DNA of 64,000 nt from Anoplopoma fimbria (lineage: Eukaryota; Chordata; Actinopteri; Perciformes; Anoplopomatidae), in the NCBI RefSeq assembly GCF_027596085.1, contig NC_072465.1, positions 18,926,207-18,990,206 of the forward strand. The letters are read 5' to 3'. Made by a program: the position numbers and the translations under genes. Shown in pieces: positions 48,572 through 64,000 of this stretch. The notes below the pieces were generated by a model. That model was not told the DNA's origin. It saw only the letters and a program-made list of their open reading frames with translations, and did not search any database. How positions within the stretch are numbered: the first letter of the stretch is position 1; the number at the start of each line of letters is the position of its first letter.

Positions 48572-48640
48572 GCAGTCGGACAGTATATGACAGTATATGA
48601 CATTATATGACAGTATACAGTATATGACAGTCGGACAGTA
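48572..48640. repeat. Decamer tandem repeat (CAGTATATGA)n
   Basis: About four to five imperfect CAGTATATGA units, bracketed by two near-identical 'CAGTCGGACAGTA' words. Confidence 0.85.
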
Positions 48641-49134
48641 AATATAGTGACTGAATACGGTAAAGGTGGGGAGACTGGCCAGGAATCTCTGGTGAGGGGA
48701 ATGAGGTTATGGCATGGTAGGTGGGAGTCTGATCTGAAATGACATGAGCGTTAATGATATGGCAGGTAAATAGAGAGCAAAACATGAAAGATGGTCTATA
48801 TCCAACTGGAGATGTGACACACGTGTCTTGGATTTGAAATACATTTCAGTTCCCTGTGAAGATTATGTGTAGAATGAAACAATAGATGACAAAGATACAT
48901 TTGGATTAGTTGACTGTAGATATGTAACAGAGAAGCAACTATGCTAAGACTAAGAGGCTACAGTTAGAATGCTTACATTGTAGATGCTTGGTTATAAACC
49001 AAAGCAGAATCACCGTTTTGACCTGATGATGGGATGAGATAATTTAACTTAAACCAAAACCAAAGTGCGTCAATTTCTGTACCAAATTATTTGACAATTC
49101 CTCCGGTAGTTGACCTTACATTTTTACTCAAAAC
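48641..49134. other. Intergenic DNA, no gene seen
   Basis: No recognised signal. Confidence 0.5.
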
Positions 49135-49430
49135 CCAAATGTCAACCTCCTGGGACTGGAGGAACAGTCAGGGGATCAACAAAGTCTGTAGGCTTCATCC
49201 CCTGGGAACAATGAATGGTTCATGGCAACCCATCAAATTACATCTCATGGCAATCCATCAAACAGTTGTTGTGAGATAAAATATCTATTGTGTCCTAAAA
49301 ATGTTCGAGGAATCTTGGTAATATGGGAACATTTTGAATAACACTACAGGTAAACACTGTTAGCTCCGTCATCACTTTTTCCATAGTTGGCACTGTATTC
49401 GCCGTTAGCACTGTCAGCTATGAGTCGCAG
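49135..49430 (+). repeat. Dispersed teleost repeat, 'GTTAGCATGC' family, copy 5
   Basis: 'ATGTCAACCTCCTGGGACTGGAGG', 'AGTCAGGGGATCAACAAAGTC', 'TTCATCCCCTGGGAACAATG' and 'CATGGCAATCCATCAAACAG' follow the order seen in the copy at 33170-33665 (part 'GTCAACCTCATTGTGGTGC'). The end is less certain. Confidence 0.5.
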
Positions 49431-50892
49431 GCTTGCTGTCGACATGTAAAGAGATGTTGAGAGGCCATTTAAATGGTCCCAATCACAGATCTTGCACCAT
49501 TAACTAGCTAATATGATAGCATATCATTCATAGCCTAGACCAAAGCGGTGAACAAGTGATTGATTAAACAATACCTTTATAAAGCCTGCCCTATTTACAC
49601 AATCTCACCTCAATTTGTTTAAAGCGCAGCCATCACAGCTGAGTTACCCTTTTCCACGCAGAGAGGACATATCGATCTGCCTGGAAATACAGTAGCAGAG
49701 GGATGTTGTAAGCAATATTTGTATTTTTTCATTCTTGTGCAGATGCAACAAATATAGAATAGCCTCAAGGATAGCGATTACTACAATAGCTGTCTCAAAC
49801 TGTGATGCGCTGTGTAAAGTCATTGTGGCATAAAACTTTTGTGATTTTTTTTTCAGTTAGGTAAGACAAAAACTTCCATCAAGGCTATTTTACTTACATG
49901 TAATTTATGTTTCATGGTAAAATTCAGACACAAACCACAAATTAATGATTTGGCACACCATGGCATGCACTGTATTAAGAACATGAAAAAAGTGCCAGTT
50001 TTGACATTATTTTTAGCGAGAATTGCTAATCAGACGGACATTGGGATGCATTAAATGGCACACACTTTTACTTTTAACAAAATATATATTTTTTTGTATT
50101 ATCGTTGTTCGACTTTGAATCTACCAAGGAAAAAGACCTATCTTTTTGGTTTGAGTGCCCATTTTAAGGTTAGTGCACTGAAGAACGGAGATTTAACAAA
50201 GTGAAGTATCACTTACAGTCAGCCTAAACTGCATTTTTTTAATTGATCTCATGGGATATACTTATATAAAAAGGCAACATAAAAACATCCCATTGCGTCA
50301 CAAAAGAATAGAGAAAGTTACTTGCTGATAGTATGGAGCAAAATTAAGCCGAATCCTGTCCTCTATATGATGTGTGCTTGCACTGCATCCACGGGGTCTA
50401 AAATAGCTTTTCACCATATTGCACTCACAGGAGAGGAGAGGCCCTTCATACATACAAGAACAAAGCAGATAAGATTGCCTCGGGCATCGAATTAGGACCG
50501 AATTAGCCTCCTCTCCTCTCCCCCGTGTTATTTCCGTATAGCTGCTCATGGCATAGTAAACCAAATAATCCACTCGTTATCACAAAGCACATCATTATAC
50601 GGGAATAGCCTATCCATGTTGACACACCATTAGGCATAAGGAATTTGGGTAATGTGCTATACCACCATTTGTCGACTCCTCTTCATCTCAGGGGACGTAT
50701 GCAATAGCCAGTGAGAAAACAAAGAAGTGAGCTAAACATGTAATGCCATTTTTTTTTTTTTAATGAAAGCATGATGTTAAGGCATTGTTAAAATGACTAA
50801 TATCCTTCATTATTCGGATTTCATAAGGATAGGTGAGTTGTGATATGACAGGACTCTGCTAATGGAGCAAAATTGCACCATGTGATTCACAA

Positions 50893-51060
50893 TCTGATGA
50901 GAGGAAAAGTGGAAGAAACGGAGAGAAAAGTGAACTACAGGGAGGTGGGGAGAAAGAGTTGGAGAAAGAAAGAGTGAAAGAAGGAACAATAAAGGGGAAG
51001 TAGGCAATGGAGGAAAGTAGAGGAAAGTGGGGGAGAGGCAGAGCAAGAAAGAGAAATGGA
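50893..51060. repeat. Purine-rich low-complexity tract
   Basis: GAGA/GGAAAG-type plus-strand sequence of about 170 bp. It produces spurious Pro/Ser/Leu-rich open frames on the minus strand. Confidence 0.85.
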
Positions 51061-52130
51061 TTAAGTGTAAAATGAACCTCTAGAGGAGGAGATGTTCCTC
51101 TAGCTTTGATGCTGCCATTCAGGTCTGCTTCCTCTGACCTGGCAGACAGTCTTTTCCACACACTCCAGTTCACTGCACTGAGACCAGAGGCACCTTTGGC
51201 CCGCTCCTTTTCGAATTGCTTAACTGAAGTTAAACTGATTTTCAGGTCGGTGAAAAATAATTCAGTATCAAAATTTGAATCCAGTGAAAAAGTTGTGTCC
51301 CTTTGATGAGGAGAGCAAGGTGGTTCGGTATGATAGATCACTTTGGCATGACTTTCTTTTGACACATACCCAATCTTTTTGAAGCAGTCAGAAGCCAAAA
51401 TTAACTTTTCTCTTCTAATGTGTAATTACTAATGCCCCCTTGTTCTACAATCTCTGTTGCTGTAAATTATAAAAATCAGGAATGTTTCACAGATTTGTCC
51501 CTGAAAAGCTCAGCTCAGTCTACAACTGTGAGGGATCTTCAGAGTGTTTTGCATAAAAACACAATGATGCAGACACACGACTGTAGTTTTACTATATGCA
51601 TAATGATTGTATGGCTGCTGAGCAGAACTCTGGGAGGCACTCTATCTTCAGGCTATCAATTATCTTTCTTTCTGTCATGCAAACACTCTCTTGCCTTCTT
51701 TTTTTTCAGAAAATAGTTGGATTATGCACAGACTATGTGGGTGGACAGAAACCTGGATCTAGCTGGATTCTTTTAAGTGTTTCATCCCTTAAAAGACAAG
51801 ATTAATGCCCCTTAATATTCTTCTCTGAAGTATCACATAGAAGATGAAGGTTATGAAAATAACCATTTAAATTAATTTACCAGACACGTGTTGGCATGCA
51901 AATCCAAAACGGCACTGAAGCGCTAAAAGTATTTTGATCATATGTAGGAAATATTTATCAGACATCTGCTTTGTTTCTCTCCGTTAGGTCTGTAGGAGAT
52001 CACTTCTCAACAAATTACAATATATCAGACATTAATATTTTACCTAAAATTAGAGCAGTTTCTTATCAGATTGCCAAATGCTTAAGGGACCTATTCTCCT
52101 TGATATTAATTTGATTTCACACTTACTTCA

Positions 52131-52280
52131 GAGAGAGGGACAGTATGATATAAATAGAGGGAAACAGAGAGGAAGAAAAGAGATAAAAATAGGATGACTG
52201 AGTGCAAGAGACAGGGACAGAAAGGTAAATAGAGGGGGAGGAAGGGGATAGGAAAATGGGAGAGAATGACAGCAGAAGAA
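52131..52280. repeat. Purine-rich low-complexity tract
   Basis: GAGAGGAAGAAAAG-type plus-strand sequence. Minus-strand frames through it are compositional artefacts. Confidence 0.8.
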
Positions 52281-56583
<4,303 letters not shown>

Positions 56584-57486
56584 TGTCGTTTAAGCTGTGA
56601 GAGGTGGGATAATGATGGTACCACAAGTAAAAGGGTATTGACTGTTTTGGAGATCAATGACAGAAAAAGGGTTATGAGTGGAAAGCAGGATAGTAAGATT
56701 CAATAGTAAGAGAGTGAGAGTGAAAAGCCAGGGGAGCTGTACAATCACATCTCATCTCCACCTCATACCATTAAATTCTTACGCCATCATAGAGATAGTC
56801 CAATGTTTGTGACATTGTTTTTTAATGTGGTAAAATATCTCAGCAAAATTAAATTCAAACCTACACAGTCACAGACATCTGATAACCATGGTACTTTTCA
56901 TTATTGAAGGCTTGTACCAAAAATAAACTCTAAATATAATGATCAAGTGAAGGTATACATTCATTTTGGAGTACGATGTTGAATCTGATAGCTCAAACAT
57001 AACTATTCAAAGTCTGTTTACTCTACATTAAATAATCAAGAGAATTTGTAATTAATCAAATACTACTGTAGTACTGTTTTTCTTTTCTACCATAACAAGT
57101 TCCATGTAGTCTCCATGACTTTAAGAAACCAGGCTCAGAGTGATAAACAGTGTTCTCCCGAGCCTTCACTAAAATACCAGAGCTGGCGCCCCACCTAACC
57201 AGTGACCCATTCAACCAGTCAACATTAGTTGACAGTAAAATTGGAAACGTTGTCATTGGCTGGTGACCTATTAACACCAAGTGTGTGCATGTGTGTGTGA
57301 ATGTATGTAGATGGAGGGTGGTGGGGGCTGATGCATGAATATGAGCTGCTGGGTTTGCATTTGCAGATTGGTGAGTGTGTGTGTAAGTGTGGTGTTTGAG
57401 CAAATTGAGGCGCCTCGTACATTGAATTGTGTGCTTGTTTGACTCTTCTTTGTATATATACGGAATATACATATACAGTGTGTGCA

Positions 57487-57617
<131 letters not shown>

Positions 57618-58679
57618 CTTACAAATGACACCTGCACTGCAGAAGAACAGTTTTCCAAGGTCAGGGGTAAATCAACAGAAATTACACAGCTGCCAAAACC
57701 TATTACTGCAGAACCGTGTAACACCGGGCCTACCCAATGGGCATAGACCACTCATTGAGTGTATTAAGCAAACACACACAGTTCTGAGCACATACACATA
57801 TATGTGTGTGTGTGTGGGGGTGTATACACTTTGTAACACACAAAAAAATCATAATCACAGCCTAGAACACGCAGACATGGGCATCCTAACACATTCCATG
57901 CCTGTGCTCATCATCTGTAATGTATTTGTTTCATGCTACACAGTATTTATTGTGGAAAATGCATTTTTCAGTGCTCACTTCACTGTCATGATTCACATCT
58001 TAAAACAAGACACATGCAATAGAAAAGAGATTTGCCAAGAAAAAACCTACCTAGACCAAGAAAAAAAGGACTTGGTGTTGATGGATTATGAAAACCGTTA
58101 AGTAGCAAAATAATAATACCTTTACTGTAAGCCGATCTTAACCTGGCATGAAAAAAACTAGATATCAAAAATGACTGAATAGTGATAATAATAGTATTAT
58201 TGATTAAATATGGTAACAATCCAGCACATACTGTAACCAAAATAAAATCTCAGAACAACAAGAAAAAAATGAAAAATGAAAACGTTGTCATAATCAGATC
58301 CTAAAAATGTCTAAATGCTTATAAAAAAGGCTAAGTAATCCAAAGTGATAAGTGGTACAAATACGCAAATTCATATTTAAAAAAAAAATCCACAAAATGA
58401 GGTACTGCCAAAACTAGTCACTGGATTGCCCCTTGGGTTGTTTAATCATCACTTCCTGATTGCATTAAAGATGTTCGTAATGATGATGATAGATGGTGGT
58501 AATGCTGATTTTTTTTTAGGCTACACTTCATTTGCTGCCTACTGAAGAGGACAGGGAGGGTGATGGAGAGAAAGAAAGATGCCTGGAGTGTCCTCAGGCT
58601 TCTTCTCCTTTGACCCATGAACTGAGAACTCAAAAAGGTGCCGAGTCGGGTCCCATTTGACATGCTTACCCCTGTGACA

Positions 58680-58711
<32 letters not shown>

Positions 58712-60608
58712 CACCCTCTCTCCCACACGCACATAATTCTAATGTGTGCTGCACTGTCATTATACAACGAAGATGTTGACGTGCAGGTCAGGGTTCAACA
58801 TGCAGTGTAATAGCTTTTCATTGACTGTTTATAATGTCAGACGAAATTAATGTGTCATTTAGAGAATAAATATAGGGAGCACAGAAGAGGTGAATAGAGG
58901 ATATAAACATGTTATTATTAAAAATGAATCTAGTACATTATGTCAGAGCATTTAAAATGGCTCCACAGCTCAGTTTGTCATCTCTCAGTGTTCAGAGACT
59001 GCATGACAATATAACTGAATCGGTGTAAATGTAGATTGATTGACTTTTTTAAATAGACACACTTTATTATTCTTTCTTCCCACAACGTTACTTTTGACTC
59101 TCTCTTACAGTCACGAGTACATCTTTGAATCGCTAACAGAAGCAAAGAGCAAATTAAAACTACAACAGAAGTTAAAATGTTCCTTTAATTAGTAGAACCA
59201 AACATTTAGGGAATCCAAAATCATACAAACGTGAGGAATGTTTGATGGAATCATCTTATGGAAACATGTTTCACTGAGGAGCTTCAATTATTTGTATTGT
59301 GTTATCTACTACATTTCTTGTAATCTGTTGGTTTTGGACCACTTTCTGGTTTTCTATTTTCACCTAATTGTTTTATCTGTTGGTATTTATTACCTATATT
59401 CAGACTGTTTTATTTTGCAGACATATAGAAAGGCTCTGGTAACTTAATACTGTAATATAATCGCTCTCTCTTTTAAAGTCAGGTTTTCCAGAGGTACTTG
59501 GGGTCTGATTTTAATTCTCTCCTGGCCCACTTTCATGTTTGGGTGCGAGAATAGAGATCAACTGCTTTGTTCCACTGTGTACCATTGCATTTTCTGATGA
59601 TTTTCTGTATATCAACAAAACACAGAAAAATTAAACAGTTGATAGTATGTTTTAAAGGCTTGCGGATAACAAATTATACATTATTTACACACTGAATCCA
59701 TTATCCTTCATTGATTAATTATGTTATTTTCCCCAAATGGCTTTCATATATATATTCATTTGATATTCTTTGTCTGAAAACAACAACAGTAAAATTGAAG
59801 TATTCTCATCAGCTGTTTTTTTTAGCTGTATCTGGCAATTTCCGTCAATGGATAATGAACAGTATTACCCTTTTTGACCTCCGAGTTTTCTGTCCAGCCT
59901 CTCTGCTCTCTCTTTCTCTCACCAGGTTCAGAAACCATTTTCTCTGTGTTGCCTCCTTTCATTACACACCAGATTACTCTCACTCATGCCCCTCCCATCT
60001 TCATTTCCTTTCCCCTTCCTTCTCTTTCCTCACGTTTTAGTCGAACCGTATATTTCCCACTTTTGGTCATCCGCTTTCTGTCTATCTCACTCTAGCTCTC
60101 TCTTTTTTTAGTTTTTTACAATTTTGTGTGCCTGTGAAACCCTGGGGGATCATGATAAGCATGATTAAAGCTCCCAATGAAGGAGATACATGCAGAAAAT
60201 GCCTCATGTGCATATACACATTAAAGACACGCATGTGAAAAGACACGCTCACAATGACACTGATGTCTATGTATTTCATTGTCTGTGGCTGTCAGCATCA
60301 AGCGTGCAAGGAAGAAATTTACCTGAAATTACATGATGCCCTATCAGGCACTTTGAGCATGCAAACCTTTAAGTTAGCGATAATGAAGGCAGAGATGCAC
60401 ACATGATGCTTTATCACACAAATATATATTGCCATGAGCAGAAAATGCAGTGCACACGCACAGAAATGCACCCACTTGTTAAAACATATGCAGCTTCAAG
60501 CAGAGGCTTTTTGCACACACATATGCACCAGAATCAGAAATATGCAAATTAACTGTGGTATTTTCACCTGGTGTTGAAGCTCGTTCAGTCATGGTAGTTT
60601 GGAATTTG
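57618..60608. other. Intergenic DNA, no gene seen
   Basis: AT-rich, with a (TC)n tract at 58677-58708 and a pyrimidine-rich stretch near 59890-60110. No gene recognised. Confidence 0.5.
58677..58708. repeat. (TC)n microsatellite
   Basis: About 15 TC units. Confidence 0.95.
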
Positions 60609-60623
60609 CTGCCCCCTGCTGAA
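60609..60623 (-). promoter_or_regulatory. CTCF-like core motif
   Basis: The minus strand reads TTCAGCAGGGGGCAGC, close to the CTCF core CCASYAGRGGGCRSY with the leading C changed. The same core can occur within fish repeats, so binding is uncertain. Confidence 0.35.
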
Positions 60624-61612
60624 ATTAATAGAATAACTCCAGCTTGATATCACCACAATGGTATCAAGAGCAAACAAAAACTGATTGATTTTAGATTTTT
60701 AAAGCAAATAACCATAACACAACCTCTAGCTGATTCCAGGCATTTACAAGCAATATTTAATAAAAGCTGTGTGCAGTATCTGAGATGTTCTATGAACTAC
60801 TGCTTTTTTTTACTGCATATTTTAGGCTTTTCTTAATCACGTTGTCTCACCTTTTATGATACACAATAATCTTACAGGGCTCTCCCTCTTATTGGAATTT
60901 GCTGCCGCATTGGCAAGTCTCCAAAGGAATTTCAATCAATTCCTTTATGATTGGGAAAAGCAGAGCAGGAGAGCCATAATCATCTATTATTTTGGATTTG
61001 GCTATGTCTTCATCAAATTATATAATCAAATGTTGTCATTATATGCACAACTTTACTGTATGTCTACTCTTCTGCAAGGCTTTCTTTCTTTTCAAGTCCC
61101 TGAAACTAATCTCCCTTCTGTATTTTTATTTGGCCTAATGACAATCTTTCCTTCTCATAATGATTTGCTTGACCCTGTGTCCTGCCTCCTGGTGTTCATA
61201 AACAGTGCAAGATTTTTTTTTGCAGAAAAAAGCCAAGAACAACACTAACAAAGCCATGGTGCCAGCAGAGACTTGTAGAACCTGAATCAAGGAATTTGGT
61301 CGGACTTGGCACGGATGTCATGAAATAATGCATTAAGGTCAATTTGCCAAAATACTTAACTGAGTGAGTGAGTAATCGATTTATTAATTGATACCCCCCT
61401 GCCCCTCAAAAAAAAAGAGCATCCAATAAAAATACAAGAAGTCGTAGCAATATAACACCTACTACAATAATGAATTAAAGGGTAACTGGATTTGGTGTAT
61501 TAATAACTGTTACATCTATGAATTTACTTCAGATTTTCTCGCACTTTTTTTTTCCTTTTATCGCTCCATATCAAAAGATCAGGAGAAAAATCTAGGTTGC
61601 TTTAATCTTTAG
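60624..61612. other. Intergenic DNA; 130-codon frame without known domain
   Basis: A plus-strand frame from the ATG at 60856 to 61248 stays open for 130 codons. It is rich in hydrophobic residues and follows a T-rich area with TTACAG. I recognise no family and no partner exons. The DNA at 60880-61020 could equally be conserved noncoding sequence. Confidence 0.35.
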
Positions 61613-61684
61613 GCAAGGCTGAGTTTTGGTGCGATGCGTTTCTATCTTGGCTCTGTCCTGGAGCGCTGCCCCAGAACACAGTGG
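61613..61684 (+). CDS. Possible isolated internal exon, unknown protein
   Basis: TTTAATCTTTAG precedes and GTGAGT follows 72 bp that is open in one frame (24 codons, ARLSFGAMRFYL then GSVLERCPRTQW), giving a phase 0/0 unit. No partner exon was found and no family was recognised, so chance is the leading alternative. Confidence 0.15.
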
Positions 61685-62716
61685 GTGAGTCAACTAATCT
61701 GTTGTGCCTTTTCCATAATCGCAGTGAAGAATGCTGCTTCCCTCTTATCTCTCCTACTGGCTGCTTTTCTATCTGCTGTCTCTTTTTTACCCGTCTATCT
61801 TATGGCATTCGTCTCTCCATCACTTCTTTAAATTTGCGTCTGTTGGACTGCCTGTTTGTGCTGTATGTACTGTATAATTGTCACTGTATAGCTACAGTAG
61901 CATGGTGTTTGTTTGCTTGTCTTTCATCCTGATGGCTTCCCTGTCCTACCTGTCTTGCTCTCACTCCACCTGATTGTTTCTCTTCATGCCATTATCACTA
62001 ATTCAACTGCTGTGGTCTGTTGAATTTATCTACGTCTGTTTGTGTCTTTGTACAGAATTAATATTTGAACCTTTACTAAGCAATATTTATTTTATATTAA
62101 CATTAAAACATATAATTGAAAATTATAATTTTATTAGCCTGTTTTAGCTAGTTGCTTTAGTTTGATTGCCTGTACATCTACTTTGACTTGCATGGTTGTT
62201 TCCACTCTCATCAACCCTGTGTGGTCAAATATACCATACCACTATCCTAACGCCAAACAAAGTTAGCAACTTGCAGATCATTAAAGTCAAATACCTAGTA
62301 AGTGTAAGAGCCCACAAACAGAGCAAACAAATATTTGACTGCTAACACATTATTCAAAACTTTCAAAAACAGCCATTGTTTTGCCCATTAGATACATAAA
62401 CCTAATATAATGCATAAAACATACAGTAAAAGATACATAAAATAACTGTCAGATAGTTTTTATGGTTTTTTTTTGCAACCTAGCCAGAAATTGATTAATG
62501 TCGCTTTAAGGTTTAAATTAAATGGTTAGATTTCTCTAATCTGCTATCTTTCTGCATGGTCTACTCTACTACTGCAGCGATAGATGTGTAGCTTCCAGGA
62601 AAACTATTTAACAATGCCTTCCAGCCTTCTTCATTCTTAACAAACATCAGAAGAGTGAAATAACACAACCCTTCGTAGGGAAATTATATCATGCCACTGC
62701 GCCGCTAACAGCTGTG
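61685..62716. other. Intergenic DNA, no gene seen
   Basis: AT-rich and pyrimidine-rich patches. No recognised gene or repeat boundary. Confidence 0.45.
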
Positions 62717-62925
62717 GCCAGAGGCATTGTGTTTTCTGGTTGTCCGTCTGTCCATTCGTCCACACTACTTATATGTCTGGTCTATTCTCTGGAACGCTAC
62801 TTCACAGGAACTCCTGGGGCAAATTTCGTACAACGTGGCACAAACATCCACTACGACTCAAGTATGCACACTGATTACATGTTGGAGGTCAAAGGTCACT
62901 GTGACTTCACTAACATGAGACGGTT
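62717..62925 (+). repeat. Dispersed teleost repeat ('GGTCAAAGGTCACTGTGAC' type)
   Basis: 'GGCCAGAGGCATTGTGTTTTC', 'TTGTCCGTCTGTCC', 'GGCACAAACATCCACTACGAC' and 'GGAGGTCAAAGGTCACTGTGAC' occur in the order typical of a repeat found across teleost genomes. It includes a direct AGGTCAAAGGTCA word that resembles a DR1 nuclear receptor site. Confidence 0.6.
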
Positions 62926-64000
62926 ATCCTAGTTCATAATGTATACATTAGCTATTTATTTGAAGGATAAACCCCTTGAAAGGAACCATCTCGTTTTCAC
63001 GGGTTCCTGTTACTAAACTTGAGTAACTAAACTGCATTAGTAAAACAGTATGTCCATGTCAGTCAATAGAACTGTTTTAGATCAGGCTTTGAGATAAAAG
63101 CTTATCTCCCCCCAAAAAAAGAAGAAAAGAGAAACCCAAGAAGACATTTCACAGCATTAGAAAGCAACATAATTTCCGAGCTTTTTTTGTAACCTTCACA
63201 TTACTCTCTGAATGGGTTTTGCTTGGCTGAAAAGTCCAGAAAGTTTTTCAGCTCATAAAATGTTCTCAGAAGTTTTCATGCTGTGGCAAAGTGACACAAC
63301 AACAAAAGAAGATTTACTTCACATCATCAACCGGATCAAGTCAAAATGTCACCTCCAAGTCAAAGAAAGTAAAGCTGATTTCTGAAGTGTGACAGTTGGA
63401 TATATGTGCATGACTGCACACACACAGAAACAGCAAGCATGCACGACACACATGCACAGACTGAAACATCCACCCAGAGGCCTACAAACACACCAGTAAG
63501 GGACATCGTCAAATCTGGACTACAGTCATGTGGCAGTCCCTGAATGAAACACGATCATATATAAAGGTTCAAAGAAAAAATAAACTGTTTGTAGACAATC
63601 TCTTTACTTGTTTATTTGTATCAATAGATATGATCTGATGGCTGCTGCCCTATACTCCTGGCTGTAATCAGGATTTTAGAGGCCTCTGTTGTGACTTAAA
63701 AGATAGTAGACAACAAATGTAGTGGTGACAATGGAGATACATAAATACAGGGGAAGAAAGAATGTAGGAAAGGATCCATACTGCACCGGCCCAAGACAAG
63801 AAAATATCATAATTTGGTCAGCACATGCATATTACTGCAACTCCACATTAATTATTTGAGGTAGCAGAAATGTTAAGACCGCTAGTCAGGTGGAGGTAAG
63901 TTATGCTGGAAACGATGTAATATTAAGTAAAGTATGCAATTATGAAAAGGAAAATTGTCCTTCCCTGACAGGTGTATCAAAGGCAACGTGAGAATGAAAA
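62926..64000. other. Intergenic DNA, no gene seen
   Basis: AT-rich sequence with a short CA-rich patch near 63415-63500. Confidence 0.5.

Noticed and set aside
50859..51398. 179-codon minus-strand frame
   Set aside because: It begins at a non-ATG codon, and its C-terminal third is the complement of a purine-rich tract. No domain recognised.
60856..61248. 130-codon plus-strand frame
   Set aside because: No recognised family, promoter or exon partner. Hydrophobic content follows from AT/T-rich sequence.

Overview
The window looks like about 64 kb of teleost, probably percomorph, nuclear DNA. The evidence is AT-rich sequence with very long (CA)n and (ATT)n microsatellites, dispersed repeats familiar from bony fish, a DIRS-type element, a TTAA-flanked piggyBac-type element, a tRNA-derived SINE, and one intron-containing vertebrate gene. 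No bacterial, organellar or CRISPR-like structure was seen.

The one clearly complete gene is on the minus strand. It encodes the Na+/Cl- coupled GABA transporter GAT-1 (slc6a1). Fourteen coding exons between 29434 (ATG) and 18991 (stop), all with GT-AG introns and consistent phases, give a 605-residue protein. It ends in the family's EAYI tail and keeps the ion- and GABA-binding residues. One or more 5' noncoding exons lie upstream. An acceptor fixes the upper edge of the leader part of the ATG exon at 29615. A donor at 30966/30967, a TATA-like box at 31374-31380 and a split REST/RE1-like motif at 31146-31174 suggest a first exon and promoter around 30.97-31.38 kb. The 3' UTR probably runs from 18990 down to about 16.4 kb and holds a 21-bp perfect hairpin.

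Layout: 1-16 kb is repeat-rich intergenic DNA. It holds an internally deleted DIRS-type element (about 1376-2546), a piggyBac-type nonautonomous element (4142-5016), dispersed repeats and (CA)n tracts. 16.4-31.4 kb is slc6a1. Directly upstream of its promoter, on the same strand, 31657-31794 looks like a terminal coding exon of an unrecognised small membrane protein: acceptor, 45 codons, stop, and AATAAA 48 nt later. 33.8-34.25 kb is a SINE whose tail is interrupted by a second retroposon tail. 34-64 kb is a gene-poor stretch with microsatellites, purine tracts, old repeats and a few noncoding segments that may be regulatory.

The gene model was built by reading splice signals by eye against knowledge of the SLC6 family. 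Transposon assignments rest on terminal structure and short protein similarity, not on a database search.
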